Shown piece after piece: positions 8,872-19,008 of a stretch of 64,000 bases of DNA (position 1 is its first letter; every line of letters begins with the position of its first letter). The position numbers and the translations under genes are program-made. The notes beneath the pieces were generated by a model. The model was not told the origin of the DNA. It was given only the letters and a program-made list of their open reading frames with translations, and did not search any database. The DNA is from DASZHA01 sp049644325 (lineage in GTDB: Bacteria > Chloroflexota > Dormibacteria > DASZGP01), in contig JBARRR010000041.1 in assembly GCA_049644325.1 (NCBI GenBank), forward strand, positions 1 through 64,000, read 5' to 3'.

Positions 8872-10798
8872 CGAGCTGGTCACGGTCACCATCAACGGCC
8901 GCGACGTTCAGGCCAAAAAGGGCACCTCCCTGCTGCACGTGTGCAACGACAACGGCGCGCCGGTGCCGTACTTCTGCGACCATCGCAAGCTCGAGCCCAT
9001 CGGCGCCTGTCGCATGTGCGTGGTGGCAATCGAGAACCAGCCCAAGCTGGCCACCGCCTGCACGCTCACCGTCAACGACGGCATGGTCGTGAACACCGAG
9101 AGCTCGGACGTGGTCAAGGCGCGCGAGGGGGTGCTCGAGTTCCTGCTCATCAATCACCCCCTCGATTGCCCGGTCTGTGACAAGGGTGGCGAGTGCGACC
9201 TCCAGGACTTCTCCTTCTACCACGGGCCGGGCAAGAGCCGGTTCATCGAGGAGAAGGTCAAGTACCCCAAGCCGGTGCCGCTGTCGGACCGGATCCTGCT
9301 CGACATGGAGCGCTGCGTGCTCTGCGAGCGCTGTGTCCGCTTCTTCGACGAGATCACCGAGGAGGGCCAGCTGGTGCTCCTCAACCGCGGCGTCCACACC
9401 ATGATCGGCACCTTCAACGGCGAGGCGATGGACTCCAACTTCCAGGGCAACATCATGGAGCTGTGCCCGGTGGGGGCGCTGACCAGCGCCGACTGGCGCT
9501 TCAGCGCCCGCCCCTGGGACATGCGCGGCACGCCGACCATCTGCCACGGCTGCGCCGTCGGCTGCAGCGTCAACGCGCAGACCCGCGACGACCGCCTGGT
9601 GCGCTACATGTCGCGCGAGAACCCGCATGTCGACGACGGCTGGCTCTGCGACCGCGGCCGCTACGGGTTCCATTTCGTCAACCAGCCGGGCCGCATCCAG
9701 GCCGCGCGCCTGGGGCGTGGCGAGGAATCGCGCCCGGTGGCGCTCGAGGAGGCGGTCGCCAGCGTCGCGCAGCGGTTGCAGGCCGTGGTCCAGGAGCACG
9801 GCGCCCATCGGGTGGGGGCGATTGCCAGCCCCGAGGCCACCAACGAGGAGCTCTTCCTCTTCCAGCGATGGGTCCGCGACGTGCTGGGCAGCCCCAACCT
9901 CGACCACCGCACCGTGCTCGACGCTCCCGAGCCCGGGCCCGCCGACTGGCGCCTGGCGATCGACGACTTCGCGGACTGCGACGCCGTCTACATCGTCGGT
10001 GACCAGCCCACCCTCGACCTGGCCCCGATCCTGGAGCTGCGCCTCAAGCAGGCGCGCCGCCAGCACCGGACCCAGCTGGTGCTGGGCAAGGGCCGCAGCA
10101 TCAGCCAGCTGGCCGACCAGCTGCCCGAGGGCGCCCACCTGGCCGGCGTCATCGCCCCTGAGGGCCTGGCCGCCGACGCCGTGGCGCTCGCCGCGCGCCT
10201 TAGCGAGCGGGGAGTGGAGGCGCGCCGGCTGACGGTGGTTCCGCACGCCAACTCCCGCGGAGCCGCCGACGTCGGCTGCCTCCCCGAGAGCGGGCCCGGG
10301 TACAAACGGCGCGAGGGTCGCCCGGGGATGGGCACCTGGGAGATGTTGGAGGCTGCGGGGGCGGGTCAGCTCAAGGCGCTGATCGTGATGGGCCCGGCGC
10401 CGCTGGGGCCGATATCAACCCACGCAATGGTGAAGAAGGCCCTTGGTGGGGTGGACCTGCTGGTCGCCCTGGACACTCTCGAGAGCCCGGTCAGCGCCGC
10501 CGCCGATGTCGTCCTGCCGCTCCACACCTTTGCCGAGAAGGACGGCACGTACACCAACATCGAGGGCCGGGTGCAGCGCCTGCGCCAGGCGATCCCGCCG
10601 GTGGCCAGGACCGCGCCCGACTGGCGCCTGATGCAGGACCTGGCCAACGCCTGGGAGGCGGGGTGGTCCTACCGGCAGCCAGCCGACGTCATGCGCGACC
10701 TGGTGGCAGCGGTGCCGGCCTACGGCATCGAACGGGCCGGCGAGCGCGCGCGCTGGTGGGACCAGCCCCTGCCGGTGGGGGAGGGCGCCGATGGCTGA
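8864..10798 (+). CDS. nuoG: NADH-quinone oxidoreductase subunit G
   Basis: A 644-residue Fe-S subunit. N1b: Cys38, Cys49, Cys52, Cys66. N5: His and Cys ligands in HPLDCPVCDKGGECDLQ. N4: ERCVLCERC with a later CPVGAL. N7 ligands also appear present: CHGCAVGC followed by Cys in GWLCDRGR, a cluster found only in some bacterial NuoG. The C-terminal molybdopterin-oxidoreductase-like domain (about 240-644) is catalytically inert in NuoG and is shorter than in the roughly 800-900 residue family members. ATG at 8864, rather than upstream codons, begins the ferredoxin fold directly. Confidence 0.95.
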
Positions 10799-11858
10799 GG
10801 TCATCATCGCCGTCCTCAAGAGCGCGATCATCATCTTCGCCTTCTCCACGGCGGCCGCCTACCTGATCTACGCCGAGCGCAAGGTCATCTCGTACCTGCA
10901 GGTCCGTAACGGCCCCAACCGGACCGGGCCCTTCGGGCTGCTGCAGTCGCTGGCCGACATCCTCAAGCTGCTGAGCAAGGAGGATTCGCGTCCCGCCGGC
11001 CGCGACAACCTGCTCTACGTCGCTGCCCCGATGATCATGGTCATCGCCGCCGTGGCCGCCTTCGCTGTGATCCCGGTCACGCCGAACTTCCGGCTCTTCG
11101 GCTACGACATCGGGGGCTCGATCGCCAACCTCAACGTAGGCATCCTCTACATCTTCGCCATCAGCGGTATGACGGCCTATGGCGTGGTGCTTGGTGGCTG
11201 GGCGTCCAACTCCAAATACTCGCTGCTGGGCGCGATGCGCAGCGCCGCCCAGCTGATCAGCTACGAGATGGCCCTCGGTTTCTCCCTGGTGGGCGTCTTC
11301 ATCCTGGCGGCCGCGGTCAACCTGGGCGCCATCATCGACGCCCAGAAGGACGTGCCCTTCATCGTCCTCCAACCCCTCGGTTTCGTCCTCTACCTGGTCG
11401 CCGCCACCGCAGAGGTCAACCGCGCGCCCTTTGACCTGCCGGAGGCCGAGCAGGAGCTGGTCGCCGGCTACCTGACGGAGTACGGCGGCCTCAAGTGGGC
11501 GCTCTACTTCCTCGGTGAGTACATCAACATGATCACCATCAGCGCCATCGCGGCGACCCTCTTCCTGGGTGGCTGGCGCGGCCCGCTGCTGCCTGGGGTC
11601 ATGTGGTTCCTGCTCAAGGTGGCGCTGGTGATCTTCGTCCTCTTCTGGCTGCGGGCCACCCTGCCGCGACTGAAATACAACCGCCTGATGGCGCTGGGCT
11701 GGAAAGTGCTGCTACCGCTGAGCCTGGTCAATATCGCAGTGACCGCGGTGTTCGTCGTCCTCGACCAGGTGTGGCTGATCCCGATCGTCAGCCTGGCGCT
11801 GGTCGCCGTGCTGGCCCTGGCGGCGCCGGCGGCCACCCCGCGGAGGCGCCCGGCATGA
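10791..11858 (+). CDS. nuoH: NADH-quinone oxidoreductase subunit H
   Basis: A 355-residue membrane subunit with about eight TM helices that forms much of the quinone tunnel. Diagnostic stretches: YAERKVISYLQVRNGPNRTGP at the N-terminal side, followed by GLLQSLADILKLLSKE, and AEVNRAPFDLPEAEQELVAGY, the conserved acidic loop. ATG overlaps the nuoG stop by 8 bases; its stop overlaps nuoI as ATGA. Confidence 0.96.
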   Translation: MAEVIIAVLKSAIIIFAFSTAAAYLIYAERKVISYLQVRNGPNRTGPFGLLQSLADILKLLSKEDSRPAGRDNLLYVAAPMIMVIAAVAAFAVIPVTPNFRLFGYDIGGSIANLNVGILYIFAISGMTAYGVVLGGWASNSKYSLLGAMRSAAQLISYEMALGFSLVGVFILAAAVNLGAIIDAQKDVPFIVLQPLGFVLYLVAATAEVNRAPFDLPEAEQELVAGYLTEYGGLKWALYFLGEYINMITISAIAATLFLGGWRGPLLPGVMWFLLKVALVIFVLFWLRATLPRLKYNRLMALGWKVLLPLSLVNIAVTAVFVVLDQVWLIPIVSLALVAVLALAAPAATPRRRPA

Positions 11859-12328
11859 TCGTCGACAGCGTGCTCGGCATCCCCACCGCCCTGGGGACCA
11901 CCTTCAAGCACCTCTTCCGGCCGCCAACCACGGTGCAGTACCCGGAGGAGCTGCCGGTGATCAGCTCGCGGCATCGTGGTCGGCACATCCTCCACCGCTA
12001 CGAGGACGGCTTGGAGAAGTGCGTCGGCTGCGAGCTGTGCGCCGCCGCCTGCCCGGCAAAGTGCATCCTGGTGGTGGCCGAGGAGAACACCGACCAGAAC
12101 CGCGTATCGCCAGGTGAGCGTTACGCCGCCCGCTACGAGATCAACCTCGCGCGCTGCATCTTCTGCGGCTATTGCGAGGAGGCGTGCCCGGTTGGCGCCA
12201 TCACCATGGGGCCCCGGTACGACATCTCCGAGTACGACATCAACAAGCTGGTAATCAGCAAGGACGACCTCCTGGAGCGTCACCAGCAAGTGTCTTTGAG
12301 CACTGACTCCCTCGGGGGCGCCGGTTGA
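11855..12328 (+). CDS. nuoI: NADH-quinone oxidoreductase subunit I
   Basis: A 157-residue, ferredoxin-like subunit with two 4Fe-4S clusters (N6a and N6b): CVGCELCAAACPAKC and CIFCGYCEEACP. It links the NuoG chain to N2 in NuoB. The start is the ATG at 11855, which overlaps the nuoH stop (ATGA) and begins the expected amphipathic N-terminal helix; the longer open frame upstream is only the nuoH shadow. Confidence 0.95.
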   Translation: MIVDSVLGIPTALGTTFKHLFRPPTTVQYPEELPVISSRHRGRHILHRYEDGLEKCVGCELCAAACPAKCILVVAEENTDQNRVSPGERYAARYEINLARCIFCGYCEEACPVGAITMGPRYDISEYDINKLVISKDDLLERHQQVSLSTDSLGGAG

Positions 12329-12360
12329 GCAGCCGCTGACGCCGGGCTGAGGGAGAGAGA

Positions 12361-12867
12361 GTGCTGACCATCTTCTTCGCGGTCGTCGCCGCGCTCTCGG
12401 CCACGTCCGGGGTCGGCGTCGTTGTCAGCCGCCGTCCGCTGTACGCCGCCCTCAGCCTGGTCCTCAACATGCTCTCGCTGGCCCTGCTCTTCCTCCTGCT
12501 CTCGGCGCAGTTCCTGGCCGCCGCCCAGGTGATCGTCTATGCCGGCGCCGTGATGGTGCTGTTCGTCTTCGTCATCACGCTGCTCAACCCGGCGCGCGAG
12601 GACAGCCCCAGCCGGGAGCCGATCCAGGTCGGCGTCGCCATCTTCCTGGGCGCCTCCTTCACTCTGCTGGCCTCGATCGCGTTCCTGGCCAGCAAGGCGC
12701 CGGGGCGGTTCCCCGACGAGGCCGCCGCCACCGGGGGCGCCGCCCTGGGCAGCATCCAGGCGATCGGGCAGGCGCTGTTCAACGACTTCGCTTACCCGTT
12801 CGAGGTCACCTCGCTGGTGTTGGTGGTTGCCGCGGTTGGGGCTGTGTACCTGTCGCGAGGTCGCTGA
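12361..12867 (+). CDS. nuoJ: NADH-quinone oxidoreductase subunit J
   Basis: A 168-residue membrane subunit with five TM helices; the third contains the pi-bulge-type stretch typical of NuoJ (QVIVYAGAVMVLFVFVITLL). The GTG start follows nuoI after 32 bases, the longest gap inside the operon, and is preceded by GAGGGAGAGA, a good ribosome-binding site. The stop shares its last base with the nuoK start. Confidence 0.94.
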   Translation: MLTIFFAVVAALSATSGVGVVVSRRPLYAALSLVLNMLSLALLFLLLSAQFLAAAQVIVYAGAVMVLFVFVITLLNPAREDSPSREPIQVGVAIFLGASFTLLASIAFLASKAPGRFPDEAAATGGAALGSIQAIGQALFNDFAYPFEVTSLVLVVAAVGAVYLSRGR

Positions 12868-13169
12868 TGCCGCCGCTGGGGGCGTTCCTGCTCCTCTCCG
12901 CATTCCTCTTCGTGACCGGGGCGGTGGGCGTGCTGATCCGGCGCAACCCCCTGGTGGTCTTCATGTGCGTTGAGCTGATGCTGAACGCGGGCAACCTGGC
13001 GCTGGTCACCTTCTCCCGGTTCCACCAATCGAGCGAGGGCCAGGTATTCGCCCTGGTCGTGATCGCGGTCGCGGCCAGCGAGGTGGTGGTCGGACTGGCG
13101 CTGATGGTGGCGATCTACAAGTCCGGCCGCCCGATGGACATCGACGACCTCAGCGAGATGCGGGGATGA
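12867..13169 (+). CDS. nuoK: NADH-quinone oxidoreductase subunit K
   Basis: A 100-residue membrane subunit with three TM helices, an antiporter-like MrpC homologue. The conserved Glu residues in the membrane appear in CVELMLNAGNL and in ASEVVVGLALM, which are part of the central proton channel. Start and stop overlap neighbours (TGATG with nuoJ, ATGA with nuoL). Confidence 0.95.
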   Translation: MPPLGAFLLLSAFLFVTGAVGVLIRRNPLVVFMCVELMLNAGNLALVTFSRFHQSSEGQVFALVVIAVAASEVVVGLALMVAIYKSGRPMDIDDLSEMRG

Positions 13170-15097
13170 CGGTCGGCCAGCTGCTGGTCGTCGCCCTGCT
13201 GCTGCCCGTGGCGGGCTTTTTCATCAACCGCCTGTACGGCCCGCGCAACCGGGGCACGGTCCAGATCGTGGGGCCGACCGCGGTGGGGCTGAGCTTCCTC
13301 CTCTTCCTGCTCGCGGCGCTGTTCTCGGGCGGTGGGGCAGGGGACCACCTGGTCTACCACTGGCTCACCGGTGCGGGCGGCTCGGCCGCCGGGGTTGCCG
13401 TGCCAACCGTCGACGTCAGCCTCTACCTCGACCCCCTGTCGGTGGTCATGACCCTGGTGGTCACCGGGGTGGGATGCCTGATCCACGTCTATGCCGTCGG
13501 CTACATGGACGAGGAGGGCGACGAGGACTACGCCCGCTTCTTCGCCCATATGAACCTCTTCATCTTCTCGATGCTCCTGCTGGTCCTGGCCCGCAACTTT
13601 GTCCTGCTGACGATCGGATGGGCGCTGGTCGGTCTCAGCAGCTACCTGCTGATCGGCTTCTATCGCGGACGCCCGGCGGCGGTGGCAGCGGCTCGCAAGG
13701 CGTTCGTGATGAACGTGATCGGGGACGTCGGCATCGCCATCGCGTCCTTCATCGTCTTCCGGGCCACGGGCAGCCTGGACTTCAGCGCCTTCTTTGCGGC
13801 GCTGCCCGGCATCGACCAGGGCACGCTCGAGCTGATCGGCCTCTTCCTCCTGGTGGGCGCGGTCGCCAAGTCGGCCCAGGTGCCCCTCCACACGTGGCTC
13901 CCGGACGCGATGGAGGGCCCCACGCCGGTCTCGGCATTGATCCACGCCGCCACCATGGTCACCGCCGGGGTTTACCTCATCGCTCGCTTCCATCCTCTTT
14001 ACTCCATCGCCACCAGTGCCGCCACCACGGCGGCGATCATCGGCCTGGTGACGGCCTTAATGGCGGCGCTGGTGGCCTGCGTCCAGACCGATATCAAGCG
14101 GGTGCTGGCCTACTCCACGATGAGCCAGATCGGGTACATGTTCTTTGCCGTCGCCGCCGGCGCGGAGAGCGCGGGGATCTTCCACCTCGTAACCCACGCC
14201 TTCTTCAAAGCCCTGCTCTTCCTCGCCGCGGGCAGCGTGATCCACGCGCTCCACGGCGAGCAGGACATGCGCCGGATGGGCGGCTTGTGGCGGAGGATGC
14301 CGGTGACCGGCGCCGTCTTCCTAGTCGGGGCGCTGGCCCTCGCCGGGGTGATTCCCTTGTCGGGGTCCTTCTCCAAGGACGAGATCATCGGCGCCGGGCT
14401 GATCACGGGGCCGGCCGCGCCGCTGGGTGGCATCGCCCTGGCGCTGGTGGCCGGCCTCACCGGCTACTACATGCTGCGAGCGTTCTGGCTGGTGTTCCTG
14501 GCCGAGCCCGCGGGGCAGGCGGTACCTCAGGGAGAAACGTCGCGGGCCACCGGCCCGCACGACCCCCCAAAGGTCATGGCGGTCCCGGTGCTGATCCTCT
14601 GCGTGCTGTCGGCAGTGGCGGGCCTGGTCATCCAGCCCGGCTTCTGGCACCTGCTCACCGACTACACGGCGGACGTCTTCGGCACCGGGCCTGATCCGTC
14701 CCTGGCGATCTCCGCGATCGCCGTCGTTTTCTCGCTGCTGGTCGTCCTGGTCGGCATCGGCATCGCCTACCAGAGGTTCGGGCGGCCGGAGGTCAGGGCA
14801 TCCAGCGCCGCCGGTGTGCCGGACACGACCTCGGTGCCGGTGCTGGGCCATGCCTTCTATTGGGATCGCGTCTACCAAGCCCTGGTTGTGGGACCGCTGT
14901 GGGTCGCCGGCAACACCCTCCTGCGGTTCTTCGAGCGCCGGGTGATCATCGGCGCCGTCGACGGGGTGGCGGACTTCGCCGCCGCCGCCGGGGCACAGGT
15001 CCGACGGTTGCAGAGCGGCTACTTGCGCGCGTACGCCATGATTTTCGCCGCGGCGGTGTTGGTGGCCCTGCTGGTGGCCGGGGTGGGGCTCCGGTGA
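13166..15097 (+). CDS. nuoL: NADH-quinone oxidoreductase subunit L
   Basis: A 643-residue antiporter-like subunit at the distal end of the membrane arm, with about 15-16 TM helices and the long lateral helix at the C-terminus. Signatures include WALVGLSSYLLIGFY, KSAQVPLHTWLPDAMEGPTP and HAATMVTAGVYL, plus the broken-helix Lys region DIKRVLAYSTMSQIGYM. Each antiporter-like subunit is thought to move one proton per cycle. ATG overlaps nuoK; stop overlaps the GTG of nuoM. Confidence 0.96.
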   Translation: MTVGQLLVVALLLPVAGFFINRLYGPRNRGTVQIVGPTAVGLSFLLFLLAALFSGGGAGDHLVYHWLTGAGGSAAGVAVPTVDVSLYLDPLSVVMTLVVTGVGCLIHVYAVGYMDEEGDEDYARFFAHMNLFIFSMLLLVLARNFVLLTIGWALVGLSSYLLIGFYRGRPAAVAAARKAFVMNVIGDVGIAIASFIVFRATGSLDFSAFFAALPGIDQGTLELIGLFLLVGAVAKSAQVPLHTWLPDAMEGPTPVSALIHAATMVTAGVYLIARFHPLYSIATSAATTAAIIGLVTALMAALVACVQTDIKRVLAYSTMSQIGYMFFAVAAGAESAGIFHLVTHAFFKALLFLAAGSVIHALHGEQDMRRMGGLWRRMPVTGAVFLVGALALAGVIPLSGSFSKDEIIGAGLITGPAAPLGGIALALVAGLTGYYMLRAFWLVFLAEPAGQAVPQGETSRATGPHDPPKVMAVPVLILCVLSAVAGLVIQPGFWHLLTDYTADVFGTGPDPSLAISAIAVVFSLLVVLVGIGIAYQRFGRPEVRASSAAGVPDTTSVPVLGHAFYWDRVYQALVVGPLWVAGNTLLRFFERRVIIGAVDGVADFAAAAGAQVRRLQSGYLRAYAMIFAAAVLVALLVAGVGLR

Positions 15098-16575
15098 TCC
15101 TCCTCGTCGCGCTGCTGCTGCCGGCCCTGGCGGCGGTGATTCTGCCCCTGGTGCCCAGGGACCAGGCCCGCTCCCTGGCGATCGTGGCCGCCCTGCTGGA
15201 GCTGGTCGTCAGCCTGGTGGTGCTGCAGACGGCCGCCACCGGTACCACCCTGCAGCTGACCCAGGCGTGGGCTCCCGAGGCCGGCCTCAACCTGCGCCTG
15301 GCGGCAGACGGCGTCTCGGCCAGCCTGCTGGCACTCAGCGCCCTGATCGGGTTCCTCGCCCTCCTCGCCACCCGCATCGAGCGAATAAACCGTCCGCGGG
15401 TCTTCGTAGCCCTGCTGCTGCTCATCGAGACCGGCACCGCGGGCGTCGTGCTGGCCCGCGACCTGGTCCTCTTCTACGTCTTCTGGGAGGCGGTGCTGGT
15501 GCCGTTCTTCATCCTGATTGCGATGTACGGGGAGGGCCGCCGCCAGTACGCCGCCATCAAGCTGATGATCTACACCGGGGCCGGATCGCTGGCAATGCTG
15601 GTCGCCATCCTCGTCATCTTCACCGCCCACGGCGCCGGCACCACCAGCTTCGCCCTCGACCAGCTGGCCCAAACGCCACTGACCAACAACAGCCTGGTCC
15701 TCGGTCTTGGCGCCGCGGACCTGGCCTTCCTCGGCTTCGCCCTGGCCTTCGCCATCAAGACCCCGCTCTTCCCGCTGCACGGCTGGCTCGCTGACGCCTA
15801 CACGTCGGCGCCGACCCCGGTGGTCATGGTGCTGGCGGGAGTCGTGTCCAAGCTCGGACCCTACGGCTTCTACCGGGTCGCCATCCCGCTGCTGCCAGCC
15901 TCGGCCCAACGCTTCGGGCCGCTGCTAATGACGCTGGCCGCGGTTGGCATCGTCTACGGCGCCCTGCTCGCCCTGCGCCAGGACGACGCCAAGCGAATGG
16001 TCTCCTACCTGAGCCTGAGCCACATGTGCTTCATCACGCTGGGGATCGTCGGGCTCACATCGGCGGGGATCGCCGGGGGGCTGCTCCAGATGATCAACCA
16101 CGGCATCCTGATCAGCGCCCTTTTCTTCATCGTGGGGCACTTTGAAGCCCGTCTCGGGACGCGCAGCCTTGGCGCGATGTCCGGACTTGCCCGCCATGCC
16201 CCGGCGCTGACGGCGGTCTTCCTGGTCGTCGCCCTGGCCACCCTCGGCCTGCCCGGCCTTAACGGCTTCGTCGGCGAGTACCTGATCATGCTGGGCACAT
16301 ACACACGTTCCTGGTGGCTGCTGCTGGTGGCCGCCAGCGGGGTGGTGCTGGCGGCCTGGTACACACTTCGCTTCTTCCAGGGGACGATGGCGGGGCGACC
16401 CAGCGCCGATGACACCGGGGAGGTTGCCGCCGCCGAGCTGTCGGCCGGCGACCTCTGGGTGCTGCTGCCGCTGGCCGCGCTGGCGGTATTGATCGGTGTC
16501 TACCCGGCCCCACTGGTGTCGGCCATCAACGCCAGCGTGAGCGCCATCGCCGGTGCCCTGGGGGCGGGGGCATGA
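15094..16575 (+). CDS. nuoM: NADH-quinone oxidoreductase subunit M
   Basis: A 493-residue antiporter-like proton-channel subunit with about 14 TM helices. Motifs: FYVFWEAVLVPFFILI with the conserved Glu, KTPLFPLHGWLADAYTSAP, KLGPYGFYR and DDAKRMVSYLSLSHM. The start is GTG at 15094, overlapping the nuoL stop as GTGA and giving the expected hydrophobic N-terminus; the longer open frame upstream lies inside nuoL. Its stop overlaps nuoN (ATGA). Confidence 0.95.
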   Translation: MILLVALLLPALAAVILPLVPRDQARSLAIVAALLELVVSLVVLQTAATGTTLQLTQAWAPEAGLNLRLAADGVSASLLALSALIGFLALLATRIERINRPRVFVALLLLIETGTAGVVLARDLVLFYVFWEAVLVPFFILIAMYGEGRRQYAAIKLMIYTGAGSLAMLVAILVIFTAHGAGTTSFALDQLAQTPLTNNSLVLGLGAADLAFLGFALAFAIKTPLFPLHGWLADAYTSAPTPVVMVLAGVVSKLGPYGFYRVAIPLLPASAQRFGPLLMTLAAVGIVYGALLALRQDDAKRMVSYLSLSHMCFITLGIVGLTSAGIAGGLLQMINHGILISALFFIVGHFEARLGTRSLGAMSGLARHAPALTAVFLVVALATLGLPGLNGFVGEYLIMLGTYTRSWWLLLVAASGVVLAAWYTLRFFQGTMAGRPSADDTGEVAAAELSAGDLWVLLPLAALAVLIGVYPAPLVSAINASVSAIAGALGAGA

Positions 16576-18020
16576 CCGCCACGGACTGGGGCCTGGTGGC
16601 CCAGGTCGCGGTGGGAGCCACCTTCCTCGTCCTTCTCCTGGCTGACGCCTTCATCCCCGACCACCGAAAGTCATACCTGGGGGCGATCACCGCCGCCGGC
16701 CTTCTCTTCGCCCTCGGAGCCGACCTGACGGCCGCCAACCGCGGGCTCAACGCCCCCGGCGTCAACCACCTCTTCTTCCACGACACCATCGCCATTGACG
16801 GCTTCGCCATTTTCTTCCAGGTCGTCGTCATGGCCCTGGCGCTGATGGTGCTGGCGCTGGCGCCGAGCTACCTCCGCCGCCGGGGCATCCTCAAGGGCGA
16901 GTTCTACGTTCTCCTGGTGGCCGCACTGGCGGGAATGATGCTGATGGTCTCGGCCACCAACCTGATCACCATCTTCCTCGGCATCGAGCTGCTCTCCATC
17001 GCGCTCTACGTTCTCTCCGCGTTTCTCCGCCAGGCCGAGCCCTCGCAGGAGGCGGGGCTCAAGTACCTGCTGATCGGAGGCTTCGCCAGCGGCTTCCTGC
17101 TCTACGGCATGGCCCTGCTGTATGGCGGCACCGGGTCCACGTCCGTCACGCGGATCGCGACCGTGCTGCCCACCCTCAGCGGTGACCCCCTGCTGTTCAG
17201 CATGCTGGGCATCGCGCTGCTGCTGGTGGGGGTCGCCTTCAAATCCTCAGCGGCGCCCTTCCACACCTGGACCCCCGATGTCTACCAGGGCGCACCCACC
17301 CCGGTGGTGGCGTTCATGTCGGTGGGCACCAAGGTGGCGGCGGTGGCCATTTTCCTACGCATCTTCGTCATCGACTTCGCCGCCACGTACTCGCGCTGGG
17401 TACTGCTGCTGGGTGCCGTGGCCGGCCTTTCGATGCTGGTGGGCGCCATCGGCGCCCTGCGCCAGGAGGACCTCAAGCGCATGCTGGCCTACTCCAGCGT
17501 GGCCCAGGCCGGCTACCTGCTCCTGGCGGTGGTCGCGGGCCCGGCGGGGATGACAGCCGGGCTGTTCTACCTCGCAGCCTATGGGGTGATGACGTTCGGC
17601 GCCTTTGGCGTGGTCAGCCTGGTCGCCGGCCGCGATTCCGACAATGCGCGGCTGGACAGCTTCCGGGGGCTCGGCTGGCGGCGGCCGGTCCTGGGTGGAC
17701 TGCTGGCCCTGTTCATGCTCTCGCTGGCCAGCGTCCCACCCACGGTTGGTTTCATGGGCAAGCTCTTCGTCCTCGAAGCCACCATCCGGGTGGGCTACGC
17801 CCCGCTAGCGATCATCGCCATCATCTCCTCGGCGATCTCGCTCTACTACTACCTGCGCGTGGTGCTGGTCATCTACACGCCCGCCGAGGGCGACGAGGTG
17901 GCCCCGGCCAAGGACCCGTGGGGGACGGCGGCGATCGTGCTGGCGGGCTTCCTGACGCTGGTGCTGGGGATCTTCCCCGGCATCCTATACGGCCTGGCAC
18001 AGAGGTCGAGCCTGCTCTAG
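16572..18020 (+). CDS. nuoN: NADH-quinone oxidoreductase subunit N
   Basis: A 482-residue third antiporter-like subunit and last gene of the nuo operon. Motifs: FLGIELLSIALYVLSAF with the channel Glu, AAPFHTWTPDVYQGAPTP and EDLKRMLAYSSVAQAGYL. With this gene all fourteen subunits are present in the A-N order, so the organism should make a full proton-pumping complex I. The TAG stop shares CTAG with the stop of the convergent glycosylase gene, and no terminator hairpin is visible between them. Confidence 0.95.
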   Translation: MTATDWGLVAQVAVGATFLVLLLADAFIPDHRKSYLGAITAAGLLFALGADLTAANRGLNAPGVNHLFFHDTIAIDGFAIFFQVVVMALALMVLALAPSYLRRRGILKGEFYVLLVAALAGMMLMVSATNLITIFLGIELLSIALYVLSAFLRQAEPSQEAGLKYLLIGGFASGFLLYGMALLYGGTGSTSVTRIATVLPTLSGDPLLFSMLGIALLLVGVAFKSSAAPFHTWTPDVYQGAPTPVVAFMSVGTKVAAVAIFLRIFVIDFAATYSRWVLLLGAVAGLSMLVGAIGALRQEDLKRMLAYSSVAQAGYLLLAVVAGPAGMTAGLFYLAAYGVMTFGAFGVVSLVAGRDSDNARLDSFRGLGWRRPVLGGLLALFMLSLASVPPTVGFMGKLFVLEATIRVGYAPLAIIAIISSAISLYYYLRVVLVIYTPAEGDEVAPAKDPWGTAAIVLAGFLTLVLGIFPGILYGLAQRSSLL

Positions 18021-18961
18021 GCCGCTCCCTGGGGCCTGCGTGGCCCTCGGGCACCCCGTCCGAACTGACGCGGCCCGATCACCGACTTTGGCTGCCGGCG
18101 CAGCCAAACGTGCAGCAGAACCAGAGCCCACATGCGGTACGGCCGCCACGACTCGGCGCGCTCCAAGACCTCCGCTCGGCTGGGGCGGTGGCCCATCGCG
18201 TAGGCCAGCTCCACCGCCCGCGGTGTGAGGTCGTCGTCGGTGATGAAGTCGGTCAGGCCGGCGCCGCGGCTGAGGATGCCCTGGGCGAAGAAGTCGCCCA
18301 CTCCAGGAAGCGTCTTCAGGTAGGCCAGCGCGTCCGCCTCGGGCATCTCCAGCAGGTGCCGGCGCGCCAGGCCACCCTCGAGCGCCGCCTGCGCCACCGC
18401 ATGGAGGCGCTCGATCTTGGGCCCGGCCACGCCGACGAAAGAGTCGAGCTCAAGCAGTTTCGCAGGCGTGGGGAAGGCATGGAAGGTCTGGTCGCCGACG
18501 GCGATTCTGGCGCCGAGCTGCGCGGCCATCTGGGCTCGGATCCTCCGTGTCTGAGCGATGGTGATGCGGTGCCCGATGAGGAAGGCGCAGGCGGCCTCGT
18601 AGGGCGAATGGAAGAGGACGGGCCTCAGGTTGCCGTGCTCAGCCCAGAGGCGGCCCACGACCGCGTCCCGCCTCGCCACCGCCTCGAACCCGCGGCCGTC
18701 GACGTCCAGCGACACCGTGGCCAGGGCCTGCTCCCAGGCGCGCTCGGCCTCCTTGCCCGCGCCGTGGACGATGCCATCGACGGTGCCGCCGTCCTGGCGC
18801 ATCACCACCCCAGCCGAGGCCCGCCATCCCTCGATCGGGAATGCCATCACGACGTCGCCGGCTGAAGTGGTTGGCCAGCCGCCGAAGTATTCCTGCGCGA
18901 TGGCGAGGCGGAAGGCCCCTGTGGGTTCGATCCCGAAGCTGGACGCTGGCGTGGGGCTCAC
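18017..18961 (-). CDS. DNA-3-methyladenine glycosylase II (AlkA-like, HhH-GPD)
   Basis: A 314-residue base-excision repair glycosylase that removes alkylated purines from DNA. The helix-hairpin-helix is at about 213-233 (LKTLPGVGDFFAQGIL) and the catalytic Asp is one of Asp242-244 in TDDDLTPRAVELA. The N-terminal 90 residues match the variable AlkA-type N domain. GTG start at 18961, 6 bases after a TACGTT -10 hexamer, so probably leaderless. It lacks an Ada/AdaA partner here. Confidence 0.82.
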   Translation of the reverse strand: MSPTPASSFGIEPTGAFRLAIAQEYFGGWPTTSAGDVVMAFPIEGWRASAGVVMRQDGGTVDGIVHGAGKEAERAWEQALATVSLDVDGRGFEAVARRDAVVGRLWAEHGNLRPVLFHSPYEAACAFLIGHRITIAQTRRIRAQMAAQLGARIAVGDQTFHAFPTPAKLLELDSFVGVAGPKIERLHAVAQAALEGGLARRHLLEMPEADALAYLKTLPGVGDFFAQGILSRGAGLTDFITDDDLTPRAVELAYAMGHRPSRAEVLERAESWRPYRMWALVLLHVWLRRQPKSVIGPRQFGRGARGPRRPQGAA

Positions 18962-18967
18962 CTGGAA

Positions 18968-18973
18968 AACGTA
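18968..18973 (-). promoter_or_regulatory. Putative -10 box of the glycosylase gene
   Basis: On the minus strand TACGTT is followed by 6 bases and then the GTG start at 18961. Confidence 0.4.
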
Positions 18974-19008
18974 CGCGAGCGCCGCGACAGCATTATGTCG
19001 GGGTTTGG

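Noticed and set aside
18040..18865. Long plus-strand open frames opposite the glycosylase and malate dehydrogenase genes
   Set aside because: Antisense shadows; the minus-strand proteins have complete catalytic motifs.
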